Counted from the stretch's first letter, positions 7,453 through 14,586 are shown. The stretch: DNA of 25,601 bases from Candidatus Pacearchaeota archaeon (GCA_016784085.1 JADHVH010000006.1:1-25601), one strand, 5' to 3'. Numbers and translations are program-made. Notes: generated from the letters alone by a model not told the origin.

Positions 7453-8046
7453 ATGTTCTATATTACAGAGGTTGAAGATCATATTAGAGTAGAGCCAAAA
7501 TTATTTGGTTTACCTACTTCTAAAGCTGTTGATCAACAACTAAAAGAAACATATGCAGATTATTATGATAGAGAACTTGGAAAGGTTCTTGAAGTACTAG
7601 AAGTAACAGAAGTTGGAGAAGGAGTGATTATCCCTGGAGATGGAGCTGCCTATTATAAATCTACTTTTAAACTATTAGTTTGGAAACCAGAATTACAGGA
7701 ATTAGTTAATGGTTTAATTTCAGAAATAACTGATTTTGGAGCTTTCATAGATATGGGTGCGATGAGAGGAATGATCCATATTAGTCAAACAATGGATGAT
7801 TATGTTAGTTTTAGTAAATCAAATTCTTTACTTGGAAAATCTACTAATAGGAGTTTGAAGGTTGGAGATTCCTGTATGGCTAGAATTGTAGCTTTGAGTC
7901 ATAAAGGAGATCTTTTAAAAATAGGATTAACAATGAGACAACCAGGTCTTGGAAAACTTGACTGGATTAAAGAAGATCAACTTAAAAAACAAAAAGATGC
8001 TCAAAAAGCATTAAAGGCAGAAGAAAAATCTGTTAAGAAAAAATAA
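7453..8046 (+). CDS. rpo7: RNA polymerase subunit Rpo7 (E')
   Basis: Subunit E' of archaeal RNA polymerase, the counterpart of eukaryotic Rpb7. With Rpo4 it forms the stalk that helps open the promoter and binds the emerging RNA. Residues 1-80 form the N-terminal tip domain (MFYITEVEDHIRVEPKLFG start, later EVGEGVIIPGDGAAYYK), and residues 82-165 an S1/OB RNA-binding domain (GLISEITDFGAFIDMGAMRG, MIHISQTMDDY). The last 25 residues are a Lys/Ala-rich tail. At 197 residues it is normal length. spt4 follows one base after its stop, the common archaeal arrangement. rpo4 is not in the window. Confidence 0.96.
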   Translation: MFYITEVEDHIRVEPKLFGLPTSKAVDQQLKETYADYYDRELGKVLEVLEVTEVGEGVIIPGDGAAYYKSTFKLLVWKPELQELVNGLISEITDFGAFIDMGAMRGMIHISQTMDDYVSFSKSNSLLGKSTNRSLKVGDSCMARIVALSHKGDLLKIGLTMRQPGLGKLDWIKEDQLKKQKDAQKALKAEEKSVKKK

Positions 8047-8047
8047 A

Positions 8048-8239
8048 ATGGCAAAATCAAAAGCATGTAAAGTATGCAATAAAATATATGAAACAGGAGA
8101 CAAATGTCCTAACTGTGATGCTAAAGAATCTACAGAAGGATTTAAGGGAAGAATAGTTATTTTAAATCCTGAAAAATCTGAAATTGCTCAAAAAATAGGA
8201 CTTAAAAAAGAAGGCAATTTTGCAATCAAAACTCGTTAA
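8048..8239 (+). CDS. spt4: Transcription elongation factor Spt4 (RpoE'')
   Basis: Small zinc protein that pairs with Spt5/NusG on the polymerase clamp and promotes processive elongation. It has 63 residues with two Cys pairs, CKVC (residues 7-10) and CPNC (19-22), followed by the family stretch GFKGRIVILNPEKSEIAQKIG that forms the Spt5 interface, and ends GNFAIKTR as typical Spt4 does. Placed between rpo7 and rps24e with one-base gaps, it belongs to the transcription/ribosome operon. Confidence 0.95.
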   Translation: MAKSKACKVCNKIYETGDKCPNCDAKESTEGFKGRIVILNPEKSEIAQKIGLKKEGNFAIKTR

Positions 8240-8240
8240 A

Positions 8241-8723
8241 ATGAAAAATTTTAAAATTATATCTGAAAATAGAAATCCTTTATTTAAGAGGAAAGAAGTA
8301 GAAGCAAGTGTAGAATCAGAAATAACTCCTGGAAGATATGATGTTAAAATAGCTCTTTCAAAAGAACTTAAAGTTTCTGAAGATCAAGTTAAAATTAAAA
8401 ATGTTCTTGGAAAATATGGTTCTAAAGTTTTTGATATTAGTGCTAATGTTTATGATACTGTAGAAGATAGGGATTATACAGAGCCTAAGACAACTAAAGA
8501 AAAGAAAGATGAAGAACAGGCTAAAGTTACTGAAGAAAAGGCTCAGGAAGCTGCTAAAGTTGAAGAAAAAGCATCTGAAACATCTGCTGAGGCCCCTAAA
8601 GAAGCTACAAATGTAGAAACTCCTGTAGAACAACCTTCTGAAGCTGCTCCTGTAGAAGCACCAAAGGAAGAAGCTGCTCCTGTAAAAGTTCCTGCAGAAC
8701 AACCTGTGGAGGCTAGTGCATAA
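8241..8723 (+). CDS. rps24e: 30S ribosomal protein S24e with long low-complexity tail
   Basis: The first 90 residues are S24e: MKNFKIISENRNPLFKRKE, then TPGRYDVKIALSKELKVSEDQV and GKYGSKVFDISANVYD. The usual protein is about 100 residues; this one is 160 because residues 93-160 are a tail rich in Ala, Glu, Pro and Val, ending in near-repeats of AAPVEAPKE. The tail is encoded in frame and continuous with the core. An upstream in-frame ATG at 8220 lies inside spt4 and is rejected; 8241 begins one base after the spt4 stop. The stop overlaps the next ATG (TAATG). Role of the tail unknown. Confidence 0.93.
   Translation: MKNFKIISENRNPLFKRKEVEASVESEITPGRYDVKIALSKELKVSEDQVKIKNVLGKYGSKVFDISANVYDTVEDRDYTEPKTTKEKKDEEQAKVTEEKAQEAAKVEEKASETSAEAPKEATNVETPVEQPSEAAPVEAPKEEAAPVKVPAEQPVEASA
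8640..8684 (+). repeat. 15-bp direct repeat inside rps24e tail
   Basis: GAAGCTGCTCCTGTA occurs exactly at 8640-8654 and 8670-8684, a 30-bp period that keeps the frame and repeats Glu-Ala-Ala-Pro-Val. It suggests the S24e tail grew by in-frame tandem duplication. Confidence 0.8.
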
Positions 8724-8977
8724 TGGGTGTAAAAAAACAAGATAAAAAAGGTAAGAAAAAACATAAGAATAAGCCTACTAGTAAAAAATATTCTAAATAT
8801 AAAATAGATGGAGATAAGATTATTAGAGAACGAAGTTGTCCAAGATGTGGCCCTGGAATATTTCTTTTAAATTCTCAAGGAAGATTATATTGTGGTAAAT
8901 GTCATTATGCGGAATTTACCTCAAAGAAAACAGAAGAATTTAAAGGTGATAAGCCTGTTGAAGAACTTAAAAAATAA
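8723..8977 (+). CDS. rps27ae: 30S ribosomal protein S27ae
   Basis: Archaeal/eukaryotic-type small-subunit protein. It has 84 residues with a very basic N-terminus (residues 1-35, mostly Lys) that contacts rRNA and a zinc ribbon with CPRCGPG (about 39-45) and CGKCHYAEF (about 57-65). Compared with the roughly 50-65 residues usual in archaea it is long at both ends, with an acidic tail (EEFKGDKPVEELKK). Start overlaps the S24e stop by one base, making it the last gene of the rpo7 operon. A T-rich stretch follows the stop. Confidence 0.94.
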   Translation: MGVKKQDKKGKKKHKNKPTSKKYSKYKIDGDKIIRERSCPRCGPGIFLLNSQGRLYCGKCHYAEFTSKKTEEFKGDKPVEELKK

Positions 8978-8980
8978 TTT

Positions 8981-9271
8981 TTATTCTAATTTTAATAAAG
9001 TTAAAAGTGTTTTTACTCCTCTTTGATCATCTGCAGTCAATTCTAAATCTGGATGAAATCTACCTTTTCTATGATTATAATAATCTATTGCCTCTTTTCC
9101 ATCTAGACTATATACAATTAATTCAGGTGTTTTAATAACAACTCTTCCAGTTTCTTTTAATTTTTCTTGTATAATATGTAATCTTTGAATAGAAATATAT
9201 TTCAATTTTCCATCTTCTTTTCCTTTCCAACCCACATGGGATGAATATCTTACTTTACTCCCTTGTCTCAT
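8981..9271 (-). CDS. Hypothetical protein, 96 aa
   Basis: A 96-residue soluble protein, MRQGSKVRYSSHVGWKGKE at the start, with basic and aromatic residues early (a beta-rich look) and a helical, leucine-rich end (GVKTLLTLLKLE). No known motif is recognised. A clear TATA box, CTTATAAAT, is centred 25 nt before the ATG on the minus strand. It converges on rps27ae with three bases between the stops. Confidence 0.55.
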   Translation of the reverse strand: MRQGSKVRYSSHVGWKGKEDGKLKYISIQRLHIIQEKLKETGRVVIKTPELIVYSLDGKEAIDYYNHRKGRFHPDLELTADDQRGVKTLLTLLKLE

Positions 9272-9291
9272 ATTAAATTAATTTTACTTTT

Positions 9292-9300
9292 ATTTATAAG
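9292..9300 (-). promoter_or_regulatory. TATA box of gene at 9271
   Basis: CTTATAAAT on the minus strand, centred 25 nt before the ATG; the transcript would be leaderless. The site touches the end of the upstream gene at 9303. Confidence 0.55.
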
Positions 9301-9302
9301 TA

Positions 9303-9527
9303 TTATTGTGATTTTTTTACATAAATAGCATGAGAATATTGTTTTATGTTAATTCCCTTAACTTTTAAAAATTCACTAACTTCTTCAACTTTTACAAAAA
9401 GATATTTTGAAATTTTACCTTCTACGATTAAAGCTTCATAAGGTGATTTATTTTTTTCAGGATTTCCAATTCCAATAGCATCATATTTGTAACCTTCTTG
9501 AAGCAATTTTTCATGTAAATTTTTCAT
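9303..9527 (-). CDS. Hypothetical protein, 74 aa
   Basis: A 74-residue protein: N-terminal helix, a YKYDAIGIGNPEKNKSPYEALIV core, then KVEEVSEFLKVKGINIKQY. The alternation of strand and helix suggests a small alpha/beta fold, but no family is recognised. A TATA box (CTTATATAA) is centred 26 nt before its ATG. The next minus-strand gene has its own TATA box, so they are probably separate transcripts. Confidence 0.5.
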   Translation of the reverse strand: MKNLHEKLLQEGYKYDAIGIGNPEKNKSPYEALIVEGKISKYLFVKVEEVSEFLKVKGINIKQYSHAIYVKKSQ

Positions 9528-9548
9528 GGGATCAAATTAATATTTTAA

Positions 9549-9557
9549 TTATATAAG
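9549..9557 (-). promoter_or_regulatory. Symmetrical TATA box, gene at 9527 and perhaps RNA to the right
   Basis: TTATATAAG reads as CTTATATAA on the other strand and is centred 26 nt before the minus-strand ATG at 9527. Because it is nearly palindromic it could also fire rightwards, placing a start near 9578, just where the structured region begins. Confidence 0.5.
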
Positions 9558-9578
9558 AATTATTGTGATAGATTAGAA

Positions 9579-9750
9579 ACCCTGGGAGAGTTTTCAAGTC
9601 ATTCAAAAAGATTAACCTAAACCCTCTCCTGGGTAAAAAGAGGTGATATAAATAGATGGATATTATATATTTAAAGCTTTCGGTCTTGTTACCTTTGATC
9701 AATGACATCAAATGATCAACAGCCAGTAGTAATAGATTGCTACTCCTTTT
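9579..9750 (+). ncRNA. Candidate structured RNA or long scpA leader
   Basis: This stretch lies in the only sizeable gap of the left half (9528-9825) and is more GC-rich than its surroundings. Three paired elements are visible. First, ACCC (9579-9582) with GGGT (9631-9634) and GGAGAG (9585-9590) with CTCTCC (9624-9629), plus TTT/AAA, forms a long stem with a 25-nt loop. Second, TTGATCA (9695-9701) pairs with TGATCAA (9713-9719). Third, AGTAGTAA (9725-9732) pairs with TTGCTACT (9737-9744) around a TAGA loop and is followed by CCTTTT, terminator-like. No signature of SRP RNA, RNase P RNA, tRNA, or C/D-box RNA was found. It may be a new small RNA or a regulatory leader. Confidence 0.45.
9656..9715 (+). 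CDS. Possible 19-aa leader peptide
   Basis: ATG at 9656 opens a 19-codon hydrophobic peptide (MDIIYLKLSVLLPLINDIK) ending in TGA at 9713-9715. GAGGTGA (9640-9646), a full-strength Shine-Dalgarno match, ends nine bases before the ATG. The stop falls in the 3' arm of the TTGATCA/TGATCAA hairpin and the terminator-like hairpin follows. This is the layout of an attenuator, but a chance ORF is quite possible. Confidence 0.2.
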   Translation: MDIIYLKLSVLLPLINDIK

Positions 9751-9756
9751 AAATTA

Positions 9757-9790
9757 TTAGGTACTACTTTCTATGATATTTAGGTACTAC
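9757..9790 (+). repeat. Paired 11-bp direct repeat upstream of scpA promoter
   Basis: TTAGGTACTAC occurs at 9757-9767 and again at 9780-9790, a 23-bp period, ending six bases before the scpA TATA box. Two identical sites at about two helical turns in front of a TATA box is the typical placement of a regulator's tandem binding site. TACTACT at the first copy is also complementary to AGTAGTA of the hairpin at 9725, so an RNA role is an alternative. Confidence 0.6.
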
Positions 9791-9796
9791 ATCAGG

Positions 9797-9805
9797 TTTA
9801 TAAAA
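9797..9805 (+). promoter_or_regulatory. TATA box of scpA
   Basis: TTTATAAAA centred 25 nt before the scpA ATG at 9826, predicting a leaderless mRNA that would not include the structured region upstream. Confidence 0.6.
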
Positions 9806-9825
9806 TCTATTTTTCTATATATTTT

Positions 9826-10713
9826 ATGGGTGATATTGAGGTAAAGTCTGCAAAACAAAATCAAATTCAAGATATTTTATATAATCGGGAAATTGGATGG
9901 CAGGAAATTATTTATGATCTAATAAATACTGAAGAACTAGATCCCTGGGATATTAATATTATTATTCTCACTGAGGGATATTTAACAAAAATACAATCTT
10001 TAGAAGAATCTGATTTTTTTGTTTCTAGTAAAGTATTATTAGCTGCTTCACTTCTTCTTAGAATTAAGTCAGAAGTTCTTTTAAGTAAACATTTGAGAAG
10101 TATTGATGAAATTTTATTTGGATCTGAAGAAAAAAAACCAATTGTATTAGAAAGAATTGAACTTGATGAAGAAATTCCTGAATTAGTTCCAAAAAGCCCA
10201 ATTCCAAGATATAAAAAAGTTACTTTGCAGGAACTTATTGATTCTTTAAATAAAGCTATTTCAACTGAAAATAGAAGAATTAAAAAGGAAATAATTAATA
10301 AAAATGCTCTTCGAGAATCAAGTATTTCTCTTCCAAATAAAAAAACAATTAATATTAAGAGTAGAATAAGGCAAATTTATCTAGATCTTTCAGAGCATTT
10401 TAATCAAAATAAAAATTCTAAAAAAATTTCTTTTGAAGAATTTGTAGGTAATGATCGAGATAAAAAAATAATAACTTTTTCACCATTGTTACATTTAGAA
10501 AATCAACAAAAAATCTGGTTAGATCAAAAGGTTCATTTTGAAGAAATTCATATTTGGCTTAAAAAAACTTATTTAAAACATAATCCTGATCCTTTTGCAG
10601 ATCTTGAACAAGAAGTTCAAAAAGAATTAGAAAATCTTGATGGTGGAAAAAAGCAAAGACTACAAGAAATAAATAAAGATTTTGAAAATCCTTTAGCAGA
10701 TCTAATTGATTAG
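9826..10713 (+). CDS. scpA: Kleisin ScpA, chromosome segregation and condensation
   Basis: Kleisin subunit that bridges the two SMC heads in the condensin-like complex and is needed for chromosome compaction and segregation. At 295 residues it is in the family range. The N-terminal domain shows ELDPWDINIIILTEGYL (about residues 37-53), equivalent to the conserved NPWDIDI region, then SKVLLAASLLLRIKSEVLL (about 67-85). A long charged linker spans about 95-215. The C-terminal winged-helix motif is IITFSPLLHLENQQKIWLDQ (about 218-237) followed by HFEEIHIW. SMC and ScpB are not in the window. It stands alone after a long gap, with its own TATA box and upstream repeats. Confidence 0.93.
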   Translation: MGDIEVKSAKQNQIQDILYNREIGWQEIIYDLINTEELDPWDINIIILTEGYLTKIQSLEESDFFVSSKVLLAASLLLRIKSEVLLSKHLRSIDEILFGSEEKKPIVLERIELDEEIPELVPKSPIPRYKKVTLQELIDSLNKAISTENRRIKKEIINKNALRESSISLPNKKTINIKSRIRQIYLDLSEHFNQNKNSKKISFEEFVGNDRDKKIITFSPLLHLENQQKIWLDQKVHFEEIHIWLKKTYLKHNPDPFADLEQEVQKELENLDGGKKQRLQEINKDFENPLADLID

Positions 10714-10735
10714 TTCTTTTGAAAGCCAATAATTC

Positions 10736-10743
10736 TTATAAAG
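10736..10743 (+). promoter_or_regulatory. TATA box of gene at 10764
   Basis: TTATAAAG centred about 25 nt before the ATG at 10764. Confidence 0.55.
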
Positions 10744-10763
10744 ACAATTTGTTTTGATTTTTA

Positions 10764-11192
10764 ATGGGAAAGAATTTAATAACATCTTTAGATCCAATTA
10801 AAACAGATAAACTTGATTTGAAATTTTATAAAACGGGTCCTAAAAGAATAAATGCAGAATTGGTGGAGAGGGCTAGAACCTTTGTCACAGATTTAATTAA
10901 TGAAAGTCGTTATTTTGATCCTGGTTGTGGAGTTGGGTTTGCAATTTTTTATGAAGATCAAGTTAATTTAGTTGTATGGGATAGTGATAGATTAAATAAA
11001 AGGGCTGCATTATATGATCTAAGAAAAGAAAGATCTTTTGATCCTAATTATCCTGCAATAAATAAATTCAATACTACTGAAACTGGGGCTTTTAGAGATT
11101 TTGAATTACCTATTTTAATGCATGAAGAAATGGCTTTTGCAAGGCATAGTAATCCTAAAGATAAAAAAAAATATCTTCAAGATGTTTTTTAA
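10764..11192 (+). CDS. Hypothetical protein, 142 aa
   Basis: A soluble 142-residue alpha/beta protein with no recognised family. Features are a central stretch CGVGFAIFYEDQVNLVVWDSDRL (about residues 55-77) with strong beta character, and an acidic C-terminal helix ILMHEEMAFARHSNPKDKKKY. No membrane segment or signal peptide. It has its own TATA box 25 nt upstream and is followed by dph6, which also has one. Function unknown. Confidence 0.6.
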   Translation: MGKNLITSLDPIKTDKLDLKFYKTGPKRINAELVERARTFVTDLINESRYFDPGCGVGFAIFYEDQVNLVVWDSDRLNKRAALYDLRKERSFDPNYPAINKFNTTETGAFRDFELPILMHEEMAFARHSNPKDKKKYLQDVF

Positions 11193-11210
11193 AGTTAAAT
11201 TTAATAATCA

Positions 11211-11220
11211 AATTTAAAAA
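11211..11220 (+). promoter_or_regulatory. TATA box of dph6-xth operon
   Basis: AATTTAAAAA centred 26 nt before the dph6 ATG at 11242. Confidence 0.5.
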
Positions 11221-11241
11221 CTAATTCTTGTTCTATTTTTT

Positions 11242-11910
11242 ATGAAACTAGGTGTATTATTTTCAGGGGGGAAAGATTCTGCAATGGCTGCTTATTTGGC
11301 TAAAAAAGAAGGCCATGAACTTATTTGCTTGATAACTGTTTTATCTGAAAATCCAGATTCATATATGTTTCACACACCTTCTATTGAAAAAACAAAAAAC
11401 CAGGCAGGAGTAATGGATTTACCTTTGTTAATTGGTAAAACTAAAGGTGTTAAGGAAGAAGAACTTGAAGATTTGAAAAATATAATTGCAGAAGCTAAAG
11501 AAAAATATGGAATTGAAGGGATAACTACTGGTGCTTTACATTCTGATTATCAGGCAACAAGAATTCAGAAGATTTGTGATAATTTAAAAATAAAATGTAT
11601 TAATCCCCTTTGGCATAAAGATGAATTTGAATATTTAGAAGAAATTTTAGAAAATAAATTTAAAGTAGTTGTTATTGGTGTTGCAGCCTATGGTTTAGAT
11701 GATTCTTGGCTAGGAAGGGTTATAGATGAGGAATTTATAGAAGAAGTTAGAGAACTTCATGAAAAATATAAAATCCATCCTGCAGGAGAAGGTGGAGAAT
11801 TTGAAACATATGTTGTAAATTGTCCTTTATTTAGTAGAGAATTAATAATTGTAGATAAAAAAATTTCTGGAGAAGATAATGCTTGGAAAATGGAGATACA
11901 GGTAGAATGA
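11242..11910 (+). CDS. dph6: Diphthine--ammonia ligase
   Basis: Last enzyme of diphthamide synthesis: ATP-dependent amidation of diphthine on the conserved histidine of translation elongation factor 2. The PP-loop ATP-binding motif is SGGKDS (residues 8-13). The family-specific part includes TTGALHSDYQATRIQKICDN in the middle and EGGEFET (183-189) near the C-terminus. At 222 residues it is the single-domain archaeal form. Its stop overlaps the exonuclease III ATG (ATGA), so the two genes are coupled, though functionally unrelated. Confidence 0.93.
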   Translation: MKLGVLFSGGKDSAMAAYLAKKEGHELICLITVLSENPDSYMFHTPSIEKTKNQAGVMDLPLLIGKTKGVKEEELEDLKNIIAEAKEKYGIEGITTGALHSDYQATRIQKICDNLKIKCINPLWHKDEFEYLEEILENKFKVVVIGVAAYGLDDSWLGRVIDEEFIEEVRELHEKYKIHPAGEGGEFETYVVNCPLFSRELIIVDKKISGEDNAWKMEIQVE

Positions 11911-12662
11911 AGATTATATCTTGGAATGTTAATGGAATTAGGGCTGTTCTTAAAAAAGGATTTTTAGATTTTGTAAAAAAAGAAAATCCAGATATTTTGT
12001 GCATACAGGAGACAAAAGCACATCCTGAACAGGTTGATATGGCTCTTAGTAAATATCCTTTTCATTATTGGAATTCTGCAGAGAAAAAAGGATATTCTGG
12101 AACAGCCATTTTTTCAAAAATAGAACCTAAAGCAATGACTAAAGGAAATAAATTTCTTGAAGATAATGAAGGAAGAATTTTAACTTTAGATTTTGATAAA
12201 TTTTATTTAATAAATGTGTATACTCCTAATTCTGGAAGGGGTAGTGGAATACTTGATTATAGGCAAAAATGGGATAAAAATTTCTTGAAATATCTTAAAT
12301 ATTTAGAAAAGACTAAGCCAGTTATTGTTGTTGGAGATCTCAATGTTGCTAGATCTGATATTGAATTAGCAAATCCTAAATCTAATTATAATAAAACAGC
12401 AGGATATTTTCAAGAAGAAATTGATGGAATTCAAAGATATATTGATAATGGATTTATAGATACTTTTAGAGAATTTAACAAAGAACCTAACCAATATAGT
12501 TATTGGAGTTATATGTTCCAAGCTAGAGATAGAAATGTTGGGTGGAGAATTGATTATGTTTTAGTTTCAAATAAATTTATGAAGAATGTTAAAAAATCTT
12601 TTATTTTAACTAAGGTGATGGGTTCTGATCATTGTCCTGTTGGAATAGAATTAAAAAATTAA
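11907..12662 (+). CDS. xth: Exodeoxyribonuclease III (AP endonuclease)
   Basis: Base-excision repair enzyme that nicks DNA 5' to abasic sites and degrades DNA 3' to 5'. All catalytic residues of the ExoIII/APE1 family are present: Asn7 (SWNVNGIR), Glu35 (CIQETK), Tyr105 (VYTPNSG), Asp144 and Asn146 (VVGDLNVA), and Asp241-His242 (GSDHCP). Length of 251 is standard. The frame is open upstream to an ATG at 11883, but the protein family starts at MKIISWNVNG, and the 11907 ATG overlaps the dph6 stop by four bases. It converges on hisS with one base between stops. Confidence 0.96.
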   Translation: MKIISWNVNGIRAVLKKGFLDFVKKENPDILCIQETKAHPEQVDMALSKYPFHYWNSAEKKGYSGTAIFSKIEPKAMTKGNKFLEDNEGRILTLDFDKFYLINVYTPNSGRGSGILDYRQKWDKNFLKYLKYLEKTKPVIVVGDLNVARSDIELANPKSNYNKTAGYFQEEIDGIQRYIDNGFIDTFREFNKEPNQYSYWSYMFQARDRNVGWRIDYVLVSNKFMKNVKKSFILTKVMGSDHCPVGIELKN

Positions 12663-12663
12663 T

Positions 12664-13833
12664 TTATTTTTTCTTTTTTATTATAATGTTTTTTTTAGTT
12701 CTCTTTTCTAAGATTAGATATTTTTCTTTTCCTGTTTTCATATCTTTGACTTTGAACTTTTTCTTTTTAATTTCTTGGGCCCCTGCAAAAATAACATTGT
12801 TTATTTGATAAGAATTAGCATATTCAAGTGCTTTAGATGGTTTCCCATAATATATGCTTGCTATTTTACCTTGTTTTCTTAAGTTATTAGCTAATTTAAT
12901 AGCTTCTTTATCTTGTTTTAATGAGACTATTAGATATTTCTCTTTTTTATCAATAGCTTTTATTAGACTTGAAAGTCTTTCTAAACCAAAGCTTAATCCT
13001 GTTGATTGAACTTTATTAAAGATATAACTTCCTCCTGCACAAATAGTTTCCTTCATATTTTTAACCCTAACCTCAAATACATTTCCATTATAGTAAGATA
13101 AGCCTCTTGACAGATTTGGTTGGAATTTTATTTCAACATCATAATATTTGCAGAATTGTTCTAATTTTTCTAATTCTACAAAAGAAGAATATTTTTTAAA
13201 ATAAGATTTAGGTTTTTTTAGAATTTCTAATAATTTTTCTGCATTATATTTTTTAAGATTTGATTTAACTTCTTTTTCAGGAATTTTATCCAATTTATCA
13301 ATTTCTCTTAAAACATCTTCTTTATCTTTAATATTTAATTCTCTAAGAATTTCATTTAATAATTCTCTATTGTTTGCATAAATTGTAAAACTAATACCTA
13401 GAGTTTTTAGAATTTCATTTACTACTGCTAAAACTTCTGCTTCTTCTTTTTCAGAAGAACCAATACAATCAATATCACATTGAGTGAATTGTCTAAATCT
13501 ATTTGTACTAACAGGCTCGTCTCTAAACACTTCTCCTATTTGGTATCTTTTGAATGGAAGTTTTTTATTTTCCATTAACCTTTTCAATTGAAATGTGAAT
13601 TCATATCTAAGGGCAAGATCTCTTTTACCTTTGTCTTTTAATTTAAAAATATCTGAAATAGCCTCATCATTAGAATTATCTCCTTTTACAAATTTTTCAT
13701 ATTCTATAAGAGGAGTTTCAACTGGGTTAAAACCATATTTTTCAAAAGTTCTTGCTAAAATTTTTTTAATTTCAGATCTTTTTTCAGCTTCTAAGCCTAA
13801 ATAATCTTGAAATCCTTTTACTTTTTCAGTCAT
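12664..13833 (-). CDS. hisS: Histidyl-tRNA synthetase
   Basis: Charges tRNA-His; class II synthetase. Motif 1 region is FNPVETPLIEYE, motif 2 is GEVFRDEPVSTNRFRQFTQCD (about residues 100-120), the first histidine-binding motif is RGLSYY (243-248, where bacterial enzymes have RGLDYY), the second is AGGSY (266-270), and motif 3 is GLSFGLERL (279-287). The anticodon-binding domain follows (about 300-375) and the end is a lysine-rich tail (KKNIIIKKKK). 389 residues is slightly short. It overlaps the acetyltransferase gene by four bases, in a cluster that begins with tRNA-His, its own substrate. Confidence 0.95.
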   Translation of the reverse strand: MTEKVKGFQDYLGLEAEKRSEIKKILARTFEKYGFNPVETPLIEYEKFVKGDNSNDEAISDIFKLKDKGKRDLALRYEFTFQLKRLMENKKLPFKRYQIGEVFRDEPVSTNRFRQFTQCDIDCIGSSEKEEAEVLAVVNEILKTLGISFTIYANNRELLNEILRELNIKDKEDVLREIDKLDKIPEKEVKSNLKKYNAEKLLEILKKPKSYFKKYSSFVELEKLEQFCKYYDVEIKFQPNLSRGLSYYNGNVFEVRVKNMKETICAGGSYIFNKVQSTGLSFGLERLSSLIKAIDKKEKYLIVSLKQDKEAIKLANNLRKQGKIASIYYGKPSKALEYANSYQINNVIFAGAQEIKKKKFKVKDMKTGKEKYLILEKRTKKNIIIKKKK

Positions 13834-14270
13834 TTTAAATTTATTTTGATTAATTTATTTTGATTTGTCTCTTGAGATCCTAATTTTTTGTGTAAACCCC
13901 ATGATTTGGACTTGTTATTTACTATCCCTAAATATTCTTCAAATCCCTTCTCCCCATAATAAGAAAATAATTCTTTAAAAGTTTTAGTTGCTAAACCTTT
14001 TTTTCTATATTCTTTTTTAATTACCATTTCTTCTCCAAAAATAGTTTTTCCTGGGAGCCAATAATTTGGATTTATTATCAAAAATCCGGCAAATTCTTTA
14101 TCATAACTTATTTCCCAAAGATCACAATACTTGGAAAATAATTTTATTTTAAATAGAGCTTTTTTTAATGTCCAAGCTTCATCATATGGAGGTTCTGAAA
14201 ATCCTTTAGAATATAGTTCTGCTATTTTTTTAAAATTCCTTCTTTTTGCTTTTTTTAATTCAAAGGTCAT
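13830..14270 (-). CDS. GNAT family N-acetyltransferase
   Basis: A 146-residue GCN5-related acetyltransferase. The acetyl-CoA-binding motif A is EEMVIKKEYRKKGLATKTFKEL (split by the R-K-K-G-L-A pyrophosphate loop, about residues 92-97), preceded by the beta strand EFAGFLIINPN and followed by a typical late strand and helix. The acceptor substrate cannot be predicted; candidates are protein N-termini or lysines and small amines. It sits between a membrane-protein gene and hisS with four-base overlaps on both sides. Confidence 0.85.
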   Translation of the reverse strand: MTFELKKAKRRNFKKIAELYSKGFSEPPYDEAWTLKKALFKIKLFSKYCDLWEISYDKEFAGFLIINPNYWLPGKTIFGEEMVIKKEYRKKGLATKTFKELFSYYGEKGFEEYLGIVNNKSKSWGLHKKLGSQETNQNKLIKINLK

Positions 14271-14521
14271 TTTTTCTTCTCCAATTTTTTAATTCTTCCT
14301 TCTAATTCTTTGAATTTTTCTTCATTATTCATATCAAAAATTCTTTCAATAATTAATAAAAATGGAAATACAACTATAACTGTAAAGATAATTCCTGAAA
14401 TAGTTAATCTTTTGATTTCTTCAAATGCTAGATCAAAAAATATGCCATGTATGATACTTGCTATTGCAATCAATATTGCAATTAAAAGCAAACTTATTAC
14501 TTGTTTTTTTAATGTTCTCAT
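14267..14521 (-). CDS. Small membrane protein, two helices plus coiled coil
   Basis: An 84-residue protein with two strongly hydrophobic segments (about residues 8-29 and 40-60) and a charged C-terminal helix (MNNEEKFKELEGRIKKLEKKK) with heptad leucines, so a short cytoplasmic coiled coil. No family is recognised. AAAGAGGAATAA before the ATG provides a plausible ribosome-binding site. It lies 65 nt after tRNA-His on the same strand and overlaps the acetyltransferase gene by four bases, so it is the first protein of the tRNA-His/hisS cluster. Confidence 0.7.
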   Translation of the reverse strand: MRTLKKQVISLLLIAILIAIASIIHGIFFDLAFEEIKRLTISGIIFTVIVVFPFLLIIERIFDMNNEEKFKELEGRIKKLEKKK

Positions 14522-14586
14522 TTTATTCCTCTTTTAGACACTCGTGAGGATACACAATCCAAATCGACGTAGTCATTTGTATAAAG

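Noticed and set aside
8358..8764. Two minus-strand ORFs opposite rps24e
   Set aside because: Cys/Phe/Ser-rich shadows of the Ala/Glu/Pro-coding tail.
9579..9750. SRP RNA, RNase P RNA or box C/D RNA
   Set aside because: The conserved SRP domain IV, RNase P core and C/D boxes are not found in this stretch.
14523..14576. 17-codon micro-ORF between tRNA-His and the membrane protein gene
   Set aside because: It ends one base before the next ATG as real operon genes do, but has no ribosome site, starts 10 nt after the tRNA and is too short to support.
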